64,000 nucleotides of DNA from positions 57,685,120 through 57,749,119 of the forward strand of contig JAOANR010000004.1 in the NCBI GenBank assembly GCA_030278955.1, written 5' to 3'. Of the stretch, positions 1 to 10,789 are shown piece after piece (the stretch's first letter is position 1; the number at the start of each line of letters is the position of its first letter). Source of the stretch: Hygrophila difformis. Taxonomy: Eukaryota; Streptophyta; Magnoliopsida; Lamiales; Acanthaceae. The notes beneath the pieces were generated by a model. It was not told the origin of the DNA. It worked only from the letters and a program-made list of their open reading frames with translations, and did not search any database. A program made the position numbers and the translations under genes.

Positions 1-2693
1 TTGATTCAATTATCGTTCCTTCACTTATACCAGATATTTCTGACTTATGTACCAGGAAACGATACGCGCTACTATTGAGGGCATACCCTATAAAGATACA
101 ATCAACTGTTTTAGGGCCGATTGTAACTTGTTTAGGCGGTGGCACCTCAACTTTCGCCAAACACCCCCACACTTTGAGGTATTTGAAAGAAGGTTTTCTA
201 CCTTTCCATAACTCGTAAGGTGTTACTTCCTTACCTTTGTGAGGTATTTTATTTAAAATATAATTAGCTGTTAAAACAGCTTCCCCCCACAAGTTCTGGG
301 GTAACCCTGAACTAATCAACAAGGCATTCATCATATCCTTTAGCGTACGGTTCTTTCGTTCCGCAACACCATTGGACTGTGGTGAATATGGCGCTGTAGT
401 TTGATGAATTATTCCGGATTCGGCACACAATTCAGCAAATGGAGCAACATATTCTCCTCCTCGATCACTCCGAATAACCTTAATTCGGCTATTCAATTGA
501 GTTTCAGCCTCAAGCTTGAAGTTTTTAAAAGCTTCAATAGCTTCATCTTTGCTTCTCAACAAATAAAGATAGCAATAACGAGTGCTATCATCAATAAAAG
601 TAATAAAATACTTTTTACCACCCCGAGTTTGCAAAGATCTAAAATCACATACATCAGTATGAATTAAATCCAGGGGTTTAGTATTTCTTTCAACACTTGG
701 AAATGGAGGTTTTGTCATTTTCGCTTCAACACAAATTTCACATTTGTTTTTATCGTTGAATTCCATTTCCTTTAGTAAATTTAAATTTACCAATCTCTTT
801 ATAGCATTTTTATTTGCATGTCCAAGTCTACAATGCCATAAATTAAAACACTCAAGCAAGTAAGAAGAACCTTCAATTTTATTACCAGAAGCTTGCTCAA
901 CAACTTGGCGTTTAGCCATTACATTAAACTTGAAAAGACCATTGGTGAGATAGCCTCTACCAAGGAATTTTCCAAACTTAGTCATGATAAACTTATCAGA
1001 CTCAAAAACAAGTTTGAAACCACTACTAACTAGCAGCGAACCAGAAACCAAATTCTTCCGGATATCAGGGACATGCAGCACATCCTTCAGAGTCAAGTTT
1101 TTGCCACTAGTCAGCCTCAGTATCACATTTCCCACGCCAACCACATCAGATGATGCTTGGTTTCCCATTTGCAGCTTTCTGCCTTCAACAGTCCGGTATG
1201 AAGTAAAGAACTCCCTGTTGGCAGCCACATGACACGAAGCCCCGGTATCAACAAACCAACCTTTAGCATCATCAATATGCAATACTGCTTCAGACACTAC
1301 TGCACAAAGGTTGTCTTCCCAACCTTCAGGTTCAGCCTGTACCATATGAGAGGCAGGCTTAGCAGGCTTCTTATTCTTCGGCTTTGGGCACTGATTGGAG
1401 AAGTGCCCAACCTTGCCACAGTTGTAGCAATTCCCGGAGAACTTCTTCCTCTTTTGGCCATCGGCAACCGCTTTTCCTTTGCCCGCAGCGGTCGGCTGCT
1501 TGCGTTTACCGGTCGTTTCAGTCAAGTTCGCCTTAGCCTCCATGGAATGGCTCTTTGACACGGCCTTGCGGTTATCCTCCTCGATTCTAATCCGTGTAAC
1601 AAGATCTTCAAGGGACATTTCTTTTTGCTTGTGCATCAAGTAATTCTTGAAGTCTTTCCACGAAGGAGGCAGCTTCTCGATCACAACCGCAGCGTTAAAC
1701 GCATCGGGCAATTGCATTCCCTCAGCGTGAACGCTATGTATCAGTAATTGAAACTCTTGAACTTGTTCAACCACTGAACGCCCGTCAACCATCTGAAAAC
1801 CCAGATATTTGGAAACGGCATGCTTTTTAGTACCGGCATCCTCCGTTTTGTACTTCCGTTCCAACTGAATCCACAGTTCCTTTGCACCTTTTACAGCAGA
1901 GTACACAACGTACAAAGGATCCGTGAGAGCACTCAGAATGAAGTTCTTACACATGAAATCACCGTGAACCCATTGTTCTTTGGCGAAGAGCTTCTGAGGA
2001 TCGGTCTCCATCTCAGACAGGGACGGCCGACTGCTCCTCAAAAACCCGGCCAAACCAAGAGTGGTCAGATAGAACAGCATCTTCTGTTGCCACGTCTTGA
2101 AATCACGCCCGTCAAACTTTGACGGCTTCTCGGCCACTCCAAATGACCTAGGCAGCGCCATAGGGACAGAACCCGTTGACGGCCCAACGCCCGGCACGAA
2201 GGCCGGCTCCGACTGAACATAAGTTGGCAAACTAGTGTTCAGCGGCCCAACGCCCGGTTGCAAACCGGTGTTCATATTATTAAGTCCTGCGGGTGTAACC
2301 CCGACTGTTTGTCCAGAAAATGGCAAAGACGCCCCAACGGAAGCGTTGGGCTGGAACGAAACAGTTCCAAAAGAGTGTCCAGAAACAAACTGCCCAGAAT
2401 TGGGCAGAACGAACCCGCCAGAGAATGGCTGCCGGCGACGGGGGCAGGAAGGCCGCCGTGGGATCAATCAAGTATTGATCGATAGAGGTGCTTGGGTCTG
2501 CCGTCGGCAGCGGCAACGACAGCGGCAGCGTCACGGGCGGAGGAACGACAGTGGCAGTGGTCAGCACTGACGGCACCGCTGCGGTTGGGGTAACGGCAGC
2601 GGACGCCTGGACAGACCCAGGCATGGGAACGGAGGCGGCGGCGGCGGATGAAACTTCGGCGGAGGTGGTGGCGGCAACAGTGAAACCGTCCAT
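1..2693 (-). pseudogene. copia gag-pol reading frame (partial, apparent frameshift in gag)
   Basis: Reading leftward, a Pro/Ala/Thr-rich start at ATG 2693 leads into gag of the UBN2 type. It is followed by a CX2CX4HX4C zinc knuckle ([14 protein letters not shown]) near 1390-1440. Next come an aspartic protease site (VDTGASCHV) near 1230-1250, an integrase zinc-binding region (HCRLGHAN ... CEICVEAK) near 740-850, and core DDE positions ([22 protein letters not shown]) near 350-660. The frame from 2693 does not join the gag frame downstream: it closes at 2280, while the gag/pol frame is open from about 2440 leftwards. This implies a one-base shift near 2420-2440, unless translation starts at an internal ATG at about 2275. 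The frame is still open at position 1, so this is a young but probably non-functional or imperfect copy. Confidence 0.85.
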
Positions 2694-2929
2694 GATAAAC
2701 GTCTTGCGCTTGTAAGAAAATGGACGGATGCAGCAACTCAGGAAGCGTCGAGTCGAGTTTGGAACTCTTCCCGCAAGACGTTTATGCCCCGGTAGTGCTC
2801 CGGCAGAGGTAAAACGACGAACGTCTCGACGTAGCAGCACCGCAAACGTCGACGACCGGCGAACAGAACAACAAGAGAAGAGGGAGTCGGGAGGAGAGAA
2901 TGTATGCAGAGAAGAAGATGCAGAAAGCT

Positions 2930-3482
2930 GTGATCCCTAAGCCTGACCCTGCTGCCATTTATAGGCGTTGGACGAGACGAAACCACCGACAGCCATTGAT
3001 GGGGCGGTTTCAGCTGGATTTTCAACAGCTGAGACAGGCCCAAAGCCCACCCAAAGCCCAATTACCAAGATCCAAGTCCAAGTCCAAGTCCACGGGCTCG
3101 GGCGACGGCGCGGCTCGGCTCGGGACGGGACGGGACGGGCGCGCGCGTGTGGGCTTCCCCCACACTTGATCAATCTGTATTAGTTTAATTGTTTCTAACA
3201 CGCAGAACAATATAAACTAATTTAACTCCCACTGCTTAAGCGATGTGGGACGCGCCACTTTAACCTACCCTTTAACAACCATTTAAGTACAAGCGTTTTA
3301 ACTAGCCGCATTCAATGACCCATTTCGACCACTTATTTCTCACTCACCCGACAACGGTTTTGAGAAAATAAATGCACTACGACAATCTACGCGAAACGTA
3401 GAATTCGTATACGCTATTTAATTAATCCAAATTAAATATCGTCATTACGCAAAAAGGAGCTCAAAACCCCCTTTTTCCAACA
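2930..3482 (-). repeat. 5' LTR of the copia element (inner edge uncertain)
   Basis: The outer edge is firm: TGTTGG begins where similarity to the family gene stops. The LTR contains a GC-rich stretch with repeated GGGAC units near 3115-3140, a tandem GTCCAA-type run near 3070-3095 and a TATA-like box near 2960. The inner boundary is an estimate, since I found no clear PBS. Confidence 0.5.
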
Positions 3483-3545
3483 AGTGTGTCCTCCACTGAA
3501 CATCCAATCCGAAGAACGCAAAGAAGCCTGGCCTCCATTTTCCAT
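3483..3545 (-). pseudogene. First-exon relic of four-TM family gene, cut by copia insertion
   Basis: On the minus strand from ATG 3545, about 21 codons match the start of the intact gene at 8352-9095 with one substitution (MENGGQASLR versus MENGGQASLS). The match stops exactly at the copia LTR start. The promoter-side match, including a TATA-like CATATATATA at 3617-3626, continues upstream. The rest of this gene copy should lie left of the window, beyond the retrotransposon. The copy is disrupted in coding sequence and must be non-functional unless the element were lost. Confidence 0.8.
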
Positions 3546-3656
3546 TTAAAAGCTTAATATCGATTATTCAGTGTTGGCGAACATTCAGCTTCTGCGCTTG
3601 AGAAGATATGCCATTTCATATATATAGAAAGTGAAATCTAATAAAGTATTTTTCAC

Positions 3657-4425
3657 ATAGGAAGGAACGAAAACGACAAATTGCAGCCTTCTAATTAAAA
3701 AATTCATACTTTGCAATTGCACAGTATGAATTGGGTTTAGAGTTTAGGGTTTAAGGTGAATGCATCATTCTAATTAAAAAATGCATACTTTGCAATTGCA
3801 CAGTATGAATGCAGCCTTCTAATTACAAAATGTATACTTTACAATTGCACAGTATATTATACTCCATCCGTCCCACGAAATTTGACCACTATTCTTTTTT
3901 GCGGTGTCCCACGAAATTTGGCCACTTTCCATTTTTAGATAAATTAAAATAATATAAATTTGATTAGAATTTTAATTATTCTCAAATCACATTAAAAGTG
4001 TTCACTTTTACTATTATGCACAAATTCCAATGCACTTTTACTTTTCTACACAAAGTCCCTAGCATTTCTTTAATTCTTAATATTTCAAAGTTGGTACAAA
4101 TAAAAATTGTATAAAATATATTATGAAACTACACGATTAGATGATTCGAACAAGATCACACTTGAATATTTTTCTCTAATTGTATCATTACATAATATTA
4201 AGTCAAAGTTAAACAATAATCAGTATCAAAATTCATTAGAATCTTAAACACAAAATGCCTACACTACTTTAACTACTAAACCCCACTACCTAAATTACCG
4301 TGCCCAAAAGAAAGTAGCCACATTTCGCGGGACGGAGGGAGTACTTTGCAATTGCACAGTGTGCATTTTGTAATTAGAAGGCTGCAATTTATTAGATTTT
4401 GCACAGGTCGTTTTCGTTCCTTCGC
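3657..4425. mobile_element. Inverted-repeat element, host of a nested Stowaway MITE
   Basis: The left arm GGAAGGAACGAAAACGAC followed by AAATTGCAGCCTTCTAATTA is mirrored by the right arm at 4370-4425. Inside the left arm a 45-50 bp unit around TACTTTGCAATTGCACAGTA is repeated about three times (3710-3860). A telomere-like run, GGGTTTAGAGTTTAGGGTTTA, lies at 3733-3753. The Stowaway at 3862-4341 sits between the arms. No clear target-site duplication was found, so the superfamily is not assigned. Confidence 0.5.
3862..4341. mobile_element. Stowaway-type MITE, nested
   Basis: The termini are CTCCATCCGTCCC and GGGACGGAGGGAG, flanked by TA on both sides, as expected of Tc1/mariner-related Stowaway MITEs. 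About 480 bp, no coding capacity. Confidence 0.75.
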
Positions 4426-4984
4426 GAGTGGTACCCGAGGGTCGTTTTCTTCCTTGCCCTTCAAAAATACTGAAATTGGTTATCGCCAATCAAAAACTTA
4501 ATTCAATTTCACATTCTGTGCCAAAGATGAGATCCCCTAAACTTCAACAGGATCAACTTACTTTTGGACCTCTTCAATTTAACTTTTCTGGGCCCCACGA
4601 AATAAGTGTAGTCTTTTATTCCACCAATTACTAACTCCTCCATTTATACTGTACTACGCATGTTTTATTCTATTTTTTTTAAGAGATACGCTTCATATTT
4701 TGCACAAACGACCTGTGCAAAATCTAATTTTTCATATACGAAGGAATGAAAATGACCTGAAAGAAAACGAGTTTTTTGTTCCTTGACCTTCAAAAATACT
4801 GAAATTGGTTTATTCTAGACGAGTTTTCGGTATATCGTAATTTTCGGTACGGTATATGCGTTATGCTGTATATTCGGTATTTTTTCCCAGCCCTACCTGA
4901 AATCGTCACATTTCTAAACTCACACCACAAAAATGATAAATACGCATCATATGTATAGAATCCAAAAGAGCAATTCATTCCTGA

Positions 4985-5620
4985 GGTTTAAGTTGATCGT
5001 TTAAGTTGGCTTAGTGTTGGTGCAGCTTGAGGGTTATTTGAGGATTGATGGCTCACATTGAGGGTATTTCGTAAAGAATCCAAAAGGTTTAGGCTATATA
5101 ATTTGTAGAAACTAAAAATTAGTCTCTAGATAGAACAAAATGATACCCATCATCTTAATAAAAATCAACAAATAATAGAATTTTAATTTTAAAACACTTT
5201 ACTTTTCTTAGGCATTCTCTAATACTGGGAATCAAATAGTGACGAAAACCTGATATACACCAACAAAATAATAATTATCAAAATAAGCCCATTAACAATA
5301 CCATAGATAACCAACATGTTCTTAATAGTAACAAATAAATAATATGGTATTTGATCAAAGAAAACCCAAAGGAGGAGAAAACGAACCATGTGCGTTTGAT
5401 GTGTCTTGCTCTTGGAGATTATGTGTTGATGGTTGCATGAAACTGGAAGTACAAAATGTAAATTAGTTATGTTTTTAATACTATAACATAGGGCAAAATA
5501 ATGCTGAACTGAAAGGGTCGTAAGTAGCATGTTTGACCAGCAATTGTCAGTTCCAATATACTTCATGTAATTGATCGTTGAAGCTGGCTTATTGTTGGTG
5601 CAGCTTGAGGGTGAGGCAAC
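4985..5620. repeat. Short direct repeat of the PYD2 intron/exon border
   Basis: A block at about 4990-5035 (AGTTGATCG ... TTGGTGCAGCTTGAGGGT) repeats at 5570-5615, spanning the splice acceptor and the first codons of the first surviving PYD2 exon. The left copy leads into non-coding DNA after about 12 exon bases. It looks like a local duplication near the truncation point of the gene. Nothing else recognisable lies in the AT-rich DNA between them. Confidence 0.55.
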
Positions 5621-7278
5621 TAGTCGAGCCATTCGTTTGGCTGGTTTTGTGAATACTCCTCTGTATGTTGTTCATGTCATGAGCATTGATGCAATGGAAG
5701 AAATAGCTAAGGCTCGTAGATCAGGTTTGTTGAATTTGAAATCTGCTTTTTTCCCTTGAGACAATTGTCTATTAATCATGAAAGTAGAATAGTCTGGCGA
5801 TTCCTCTTTCAACAGTTATAGCTTTGCCGTTGGCATAATTTAAGTAGGGGAACAAAACACTGCCTTGTCTAGATATTTTTTTTCCCCTCTAGCATGTGAG
5901 GAAATTTAGTTTCATTCTGGTATATGCAGGTCAGAAGGTTATTGGGGAGCCTGTTGTCTCTGGTTTAATTCTGGATGACTCTGTCCTTTGGGATCCTGAC
6001 TTCCAGACAGCAGCAAAGCAAGATTTTTTTATGTTCCTTCCACCTGTTTATTGTAGCTTTCTTTTGTCCAAGTATAAAAGAAGTGACTTGAGTTTTCCAT
6101 GATTTAGGTTTGTGATGAGCCCACCGATTAGAGCAGCTGGACATGGTAAGGCTCTTCAAGATGCCCTCTCAACCGGTATTCTCCAGGTTTTGCTCTCACC
6201 ATTATTTGCTTATATGTAATTCTCTAGGCAATCCAATGCCATTTATCGTACCGGGTAAGTCTGTTAGATGGAACAGTGATGCACATTGCACATAATGTGT
6301 TTTGCGACTTTATGAGCTGTGAAGTGTTTGAATAATTCATTACTTAACGTTTTGCAGCTAGTGGGGACTGATCATTGCACCTTCAATTCGACACAGAAAG
6401 CTCTAGGAATTGATGACTTTCGGAAAATCCCAAATGGTGTCAACGGTTGTAGACATTCTCAAAATCATAACCTAATATAATGATAGGTTTGATCTTTATG
6501 TTTAACTCATATGGCACTTCTGTGATTCAGGTCTTGAGGAGAGAATGCATCTGGTTTGGGACACGATGGTGGTATGTTCCCATTTGCTTTCAATCCCAAA
6601 ATTTGTCAGTTTTGAAATTGAATGTTGATTCAATTCATCCTTAAAACATATAGCAGCTGTCTGTACTTGTTTCATTGTTTTTTCGCGTGATTCTGTTCCA
6701 GGTATCTGGAAAATTATCAGTCTCTGATTATGTCCGTGTGACAAGCACCGAGTGGTAAACATCATCCATTTTCTTACAGATTTTTGTTAATTTTCACCTT
6801 CATTTTTCCATTGTGTATTTTCCCCAGTGCCCGGCTTTTCAATATATATCCAAGAAAAGGCGCAATACAAGTCGGATCAGATGCAGACATCATCGTTCTG
6901 AACCCAAATTCAACATTTGAAATAAGTTCAAAACAGCACCACTACAGAACAGACACAAATGTTTATGAAGGAAGAAAGGGGAAGGTACAAACTCGATTCC
7001 CAACCACTTGTGCTTTCCCAATTCCCATCATTCACTTCATAGAATATTTGCATATTATCTATTCTCGACAGGGAAAAGTCGAAGTCACAATAGCTGGAGG
7101 AAGAATTGTTTGGGAGAATGAGGAACTGAAGGTCATCCCGGGCTCGGGGAGGTATGTAGAATTGTCTCCCTTCAACTACATGTTTGAAGAGATTGAGAAA
7201 GCAGACGCCCATTACTTATCATCCCTACGAGCTCCAGTTGTACGCTCAACACATGCAGCTGCTACCGCCACAGCTTAG
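5604..7278 (+). pseudogene. PYD2: Dihydropyrimidinase, C-terminal half only (5'-truncated)
   Basis: Dihydropyrimidinase opens the dihydrouracil ring in pyrimidine breakdown. Eight exons read in frame to a stop at 7278: 5604-5724, 5930-6017, 6108-6186, 6358-6445, 6531-6571, 6702-6754, 6828-6984 and 7072-7278, giving about 278 residues. Recognisable plant PYD2 blocks are [40 protein letters not shown]-type LFNIYPRKG, and VEVTIAGGRIVWENEELKV. All introns are GT-AG except the second, which begins GCAAGA and ends TTTAG (GC-AG). Exons for the N-terminal half (metal-binding HxH and the carboxylated lysine; the plant enzyme is roughly 530 residues) are not seen in 3546-5603. The surviving part has no internal stops, so truncation is recent, or the 5' exons were displaced by rearrangement. 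The product alone could not be an active enzyme. Confidence 0.85.
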
Positions 7279-7353
7279 ATTCTGGTTCGACTACGATATC
7301 TTTACACAGATTGATTGATTGTCTGTAGATTTGTAAGTGTATGATACATCATA

Positions 7354-7805
7354 CTCCCTCCGTCCCATTAAAAGTGGCCACTTTCTTTTGGGCACGAGAA
7401 TTTAGGTTATGGTGTTTAGTAGTTAAAGTAGTGTGAGTGAATTTGACTAATCAATCCATCTAATTTATAATGGTTACATTTGACTTTTAACCATATTTAT
7501 TATTTAACTTTGACATAATGTTATCGTAAGGATGTAGAAAGAAAAAAATAGTCAATTGTGGTCTTGTTGGACTCGTCTAATTGTATAGTTTTAGAATATA
7601 TATTTTATATAATTTTTATTTATACCCATTTTGAGATATTACTGGTTAAACATATATAGGGACTTTGTACAGAAAGTACAATTGTCATTATTGTGGGGTT
7701 TTTAAGCATGCTTATGTTAATCTAATTTGCTTAAAAGAGAAAGTGGTCAACCTTGTTGGGACACCCAAAAAGGAATAGTGGCTACTTTTAATGGGACGGA
7801 GGGAG
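7354..7805. mobile_element. Stowaway MITE, 452 bp
   Basis: CTCCCTCCGTCCC at the left and GGGACGGAGGGAG at the right, with TA duplication. It lies about 75 bp after the PYD2 stop and may supply its 3' UTR or polyadenylation region. Very similar in length and internal sequence to the element at 56178-56628. Confidence 0.9.
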
Positions 7806-8351
7806 TAATACATAATAGCAAACACAAAGCTCTCATGTATCACAAATAAGATAGTAATTAAAAGGGAAAAGAATAACCACAATGAGCAGCAATATTACTA
7901 GATACTACTAAGTAGAAAAGGGAAAATGACAAGATATTATTATGTGTTCAAATGAATCAAGAAAGCAAACTCAGATTGCACTACATAGTGTTAATATTTT
8001 CGAGGTACACAGTAGATAATGTATAACACTTTCTTATAACATAAACTTGGGCTCCATTTTTTCACAAACATTGAGAACAACAAATGATCACTATTTTACA
8101 TACCATTGAGAACAACAACAACAACAACAACAGAACAAGAATTAGAGTAACAATTTATTCTGAATACAGCAACGCTGACACAAGTAGTAGTAGGCTTGCA
8201 CGAATGGCTGGCTAGTAATCTTGGTCGTCCAAAAACTGATGCATTCTGAGAGAGTAGTAGAATGAAGAAAAGAAGCAGAGGACTATTTCGTGTAATCTGA
8301 AGAGTGTGTGTCTATATATGTAAGCAGGGCTGTAGAATCTGGTGGATTGGT
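7806..8351. other. Gene-free stretch, AT-rich
   Basis: No ORF or structural RNA was recognised. It contains a short (AAC)n run near 8107-8130 and probably the 3' untranslated region of the minus-strand gene at 8352-9095. Confidence 0.5.
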
Positions 8352-9095
8352 TCAAACATCTGCTGGTCTGGGCTCATCATGTGGCGAATTGTTTGCAGCG
8401 GGCACCTCATCATCATTGCTTCCTCCAGGTCCACCAAACATGGAAAGAAGTTTCCCGACACACAAGCTGCTAAGCCAATTTTGAATTTTGTTGATAATAC
8501 CCCTGCAACGGCAATAAAGAGGCCACGCCTGTATCACAATCACTGTTGCCCATAGCAAAAGAGGCACCCAGAACTTGTCATCAGGGAGAAACATGGACAG
8601 TAGAGACAACAGTGAAAGAAATATGCAAGCATTCCCAACACGTGTGAGTATTTTAAACCCGTTGCCGTCTTCATCAAGCCTTTGCTTGGCTGGACATATA
8701 ACAAACCAGTAGCTACAGTAGGGAACTACGAATAAACAAATCCGTGCAAGATTCGGGGGGTGTAGAGGAGGAATATGCATTGCTATAAAGCTAATCAGGA
8801 CCGGAATCACATATACCATTGCATCGTGAAAGATTCCTTTGGGGGTCATCAGGGAGGATCCCTCCCAACCAATCGTCGACAGGGAAGTTGCCGGAAAGCG
8901 ACCTCCTGGATGGCAGAGACATGCCGGTCGCTGCGGAGTGAATGCAGGAGGAGGAAGGTTATGAACGGGAAGAAGAAGGTCGGCGTCTGTAGTAGTAGGG
9001 CTTCTGATCCGGCGGCTCCATTGCTGCTGATAAGTGTGTCCTCCACTGAACATCCAATCCGAAGAACTCAAAGAAGCCTGGCCTCCATTTTCCAT
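8352..9095 (-). CDS. Unrecognised four-TM membrane protein, single exon (247 aa)
   Basis: This is an intact minus-strand frame from ATG 9095 to a stop at 8352-8354. I do not recognise it by name. Residues 1-90 are polar and Pro/Ser/Arg-rich. Four hydrophobic spans follow at about 92-109, 117-134, 152-170 and 174-195, then a polar acidic tail (residues 212-247). A TATA-like CATATATATA sits about 55 bp upstream (9151-9160). Real coding status is supported by a second copy of its 5' end at 3483-3545 that preserves the frame and start. The span layout resembles the protein encoded at 20414-23457: a loop, the SYW/IYW aromatic motif in span 2 and a Ser/Leu-rich span 3. I infer both belong to one divergent family of small plant membrane proteins. 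The function is unknown. Confidence 0.65.
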   Translation of the reverse strand: MENGGQASLSSSDWMFSGGHTYQQQWSRRIRSPTTTDADLLLPVHNLPPPAFTPQRPACLCHPGGRFPATSLSTIGWEGSSLMTPKGIFHDAMVYVIPVLISFIAMHIPPLHPPNLARICLFVVPYCSYWFVICPAKQRLDEDGNGFKILTRVGNACIFLSLLSLLSMFLPDDKFWVPLLLWATVIVIQAWPLYCRCRGIINKIQNWLSSLCVGKLLSMFGGPGGSNDDEVPAANNSPHDEPRPADV

Positions 9096-9291
9096 TTAAA
9101 AGCTTAATATCGATTATTCAGCTTCTGCGCCTTGAGAAGATATGCGATTTCATATATATAGAAAGTGTTTTCATATACAAAGGGACGACAAAGTGTTCTC
9201 ATATATAAAGAGTGTAATTAATTCAAATTGTCTAATTCCATCCTACGTAGGATGGACTTAGGTAGGATGGATTTGTGTAATTACACAATTT

Positions 9292-9523
9292 GTGAATTCC
9301 ATCCAGGTCATTTTCATCATGAAATTAATTACAAACTTGCCATTCAGGTCATTTTCATTTTCAGAGGATGGAACAACTTTTTTGGAACAACTTTTTCAGG
9401 ATGGAACAACTTGTGAATTCCATCCAGGTCATTTTCATCATGAAATTAATTACAACAACTTTTTCAGGATGGAACAACTTGTGAATTCCATCCAGGTCAT
9501 TTTCATCATGAAATTAATTACAA
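9292..9523. repeat. Local triple repeat, 43-bp core
   Basis: The core beginning GTGAATTCCATCCAGGTCAT occurs at 9292-9334, 9413-9455 and 9481-9523. The last two lie in a 68-bp tandem period that also repeats TTTTTCAGGATGGAACAACTT. The duplicate promoter region near 4.5 kb lacks this expansion, so it arose after the segmental duplication. Confidence 0.7.
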
Positions 9524-9810
9524 ACTTGCCATTGGTTGTAGGTCTTCGTCGTGAAATTACGAGCTTGCCATTGCAAATAAGATGTGCCAAAGATGATCCC
9601 CAAAACTTCAACAGGATAAACTTATTTTTGCACTTTCTGGGCCCACGAAATAAGTGTAGTCCTTTTTTCCACCAATTAACTAACTCCATTATTTTACTAC
9701 TTGGTCTTCCCTCCTCATTTGTGCTCGGAAATTTACGGATACGTCCCGCTTGTGGTTCCCAAACTATCTCCTCCATTTAGACTATGCATCCTTTTTTCAA
9801 GGCTGTCGAA

Positions 9811-10319
9811 CACCCAGGAGGTAAATTAGAGAGAGGAAGAGAACAGCCCCGGTGAATCGGATAGTGTTCCAACCCCTTGGAAAAAAACATATAAATAAAA
9901 AATATAAATATCTGGTATTTTAAAATGTAATTAGGTAAATTCAGTTATATCTCATTTGATGGTAAGAACTTAGTTTAGTAGTTAAGTCACTTACTTCCAA
10001 TTTTTATTTTTAGGTTGGTGATTCGATTTTCCACTGAGCCTTTAATCCCTCCCATTTATAGTTTGTGTGGTATAGACTTACACCCAGGAGGTAAATTAGA
10101 GAGAGGAAGAGAACAATCCCCTCCGAAAAAACATATAAATAAAAAATATAAATATCTGATATTTTAAAATGTAATTAGATCAATTCAGTTATATCTCATT
10201 TGATGGTAATAACTTAGTTTAGTGGTTAAGTCACTGACTTCCAATTTTTAGGTTGGTGATTCGATTTCTCACCAGGCCTTTATCCTTCCCATTTATAGTT
10301 TGTGTGGGATGGACTTCCA
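9811..10319 (+). repeat. Tandem pair of SINE-like units (about 270-bp period)
   Basis: Two head-to-tail copies start at CACCCAGGAGGTAAATTAGA (9811 and 10081). Each contains a pol III-like A box (TTAGTTTAGTGGTTAAGTC) and B box (GGTTGGTGATTCGATT) about 35-45 bp apart, then a CCC-rich segment ending near TATAGTTTGTGTGG. The layout fits a tRNA-derived SINE. Related units occur elsewhere in the window. Confidence 0.5.
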
Positions 10320-10510
10320 CCACCAATTTCATAACCTGCATAGGTTGTTTAACTATAAAAAAATTATATTTATTTGATTATATTTTTTTTATATAACTAT
10401 ATTATTACAATACTTAATCAAAGTTTTTTTTTAAGAGCCAAAGGCCAAGAAACAAGAGAGAAAGCCCAAGTAGTATATAAAAAGAAAAAATGAAAACAAA
10501 AATGAGACAA
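10320..10510. other. AT-rich filler before LINE remnant
   Basis: Nothing recognisable except a repeated AGAGAAAGCCCAAGTAGTATATAA-like motif, here (about 10457) and again at 10572, suggesting a small internal duplication at the LINE 3' end. Confidence 0.4.
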
Positions 10511-10670
10511 CTAAACTCGGGGAACTATACGCCGGACGTGTCCGCCGCCAAGTCCCAAGAATAAATCAGGAGAGAAAGCCCAAGTAGTATATAAGACCTC
10601 TTCAGAAGCACTATGTTTCGCTAAAGAGTCAGCAACTCGATTCCCTTCCCGAAGGATGTGGAAGATCAAA
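10511..10670 (-). pseudogene. LINE ORF2 3' end: RNase H-like remnant
   Basis: On the minus strand from about 10670 to a stop at 10511-10513 the frame reads ILREGNRVADSLAKHSAS and continues for about 30 more codons. The H-x-R-E-x-N-x-x-A-D-x-L-A signature is typical of the RVT_3/RNase H domain at the C-terminus of plant non-LTR retrotransposon ORF2, where the Asp is catalytic. Only the last 50 or so codons remain, so it is a 5'-truncated relic as usual for LINEs. Confidence 0.75.
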
Positions 10671-10789
10671 CATTTAATAAATAGTAACAACTATATAAAT
10701 ATAATATTTAAAACGGAATTGAAAAAGTATATAAGTAAAAAGTTTTCTTTTTTATTTTTGTTTAATAGCCTATACATGCTAGGAAATTG

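Larger units (their letters stand above)
1..3482 (-). mobile_element. Ty1-copia LTR retrotransposon, left part outside window
   Basis: The element reads on the minus strand, so its 5' end is at 3482 and it runs off the left edge. Its 5' LTR begins at 3482 on the minus strand with TGTTGG, directly abutting the coding sequence of a family gene (see 3483-3545). A TATA-like CCTATAAATGG on the minus strand near 2960 probably drives the element. The internal region carries gag, a zinc knuckle, protease and integrase in the copia order. RT/RNase H and the 3' LTR would lie left of position 1. I could not place the inner LTR edge or a tRNA primer site with confidence, and the target-site duplication cannot be checked because the other end is missing. 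Confidence 0.88.
3483..4690. repeat. Segmental duplicate of 9034-9740 (5' gene end plus upstream DNA)
   Basis: 3483-3640 matches 9034-9165. Further right, the stretch at about 4520-4640 (around GTGCCAAAGATGA and TTCAACAGGATCAACTTA) matches 9583-9700. Between the two matching parts this copy has gained an inverted-repeat element with a Stowaway inside, and the other copy has gained tandem repeats. The orientation is the same, so this is a tandem duplication of a gene start and its upstream region. Confidence 0.75.

Noticed and set aside
2235..3210. Many overlapping ORFs on both strands in GC-rich DNA
   Set aside because: They are shadows of the copia gag leader and LTR. The high GC content removes stops in all frames.
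3733..3753. Interstitial telomere-like GGGTTTAGAGTTTAGGGTTTA
   Set aside because: Only three imperfect units within an inverted-repeat element; too short to argue for a former chromosome end.
9292..9523. CRISPR-like array of spaced repeats
   Set aside because: Only three imperfectly spaced units, two of them a simple tandem duplication. The genome is eukaryotic, and there are no cas genes.
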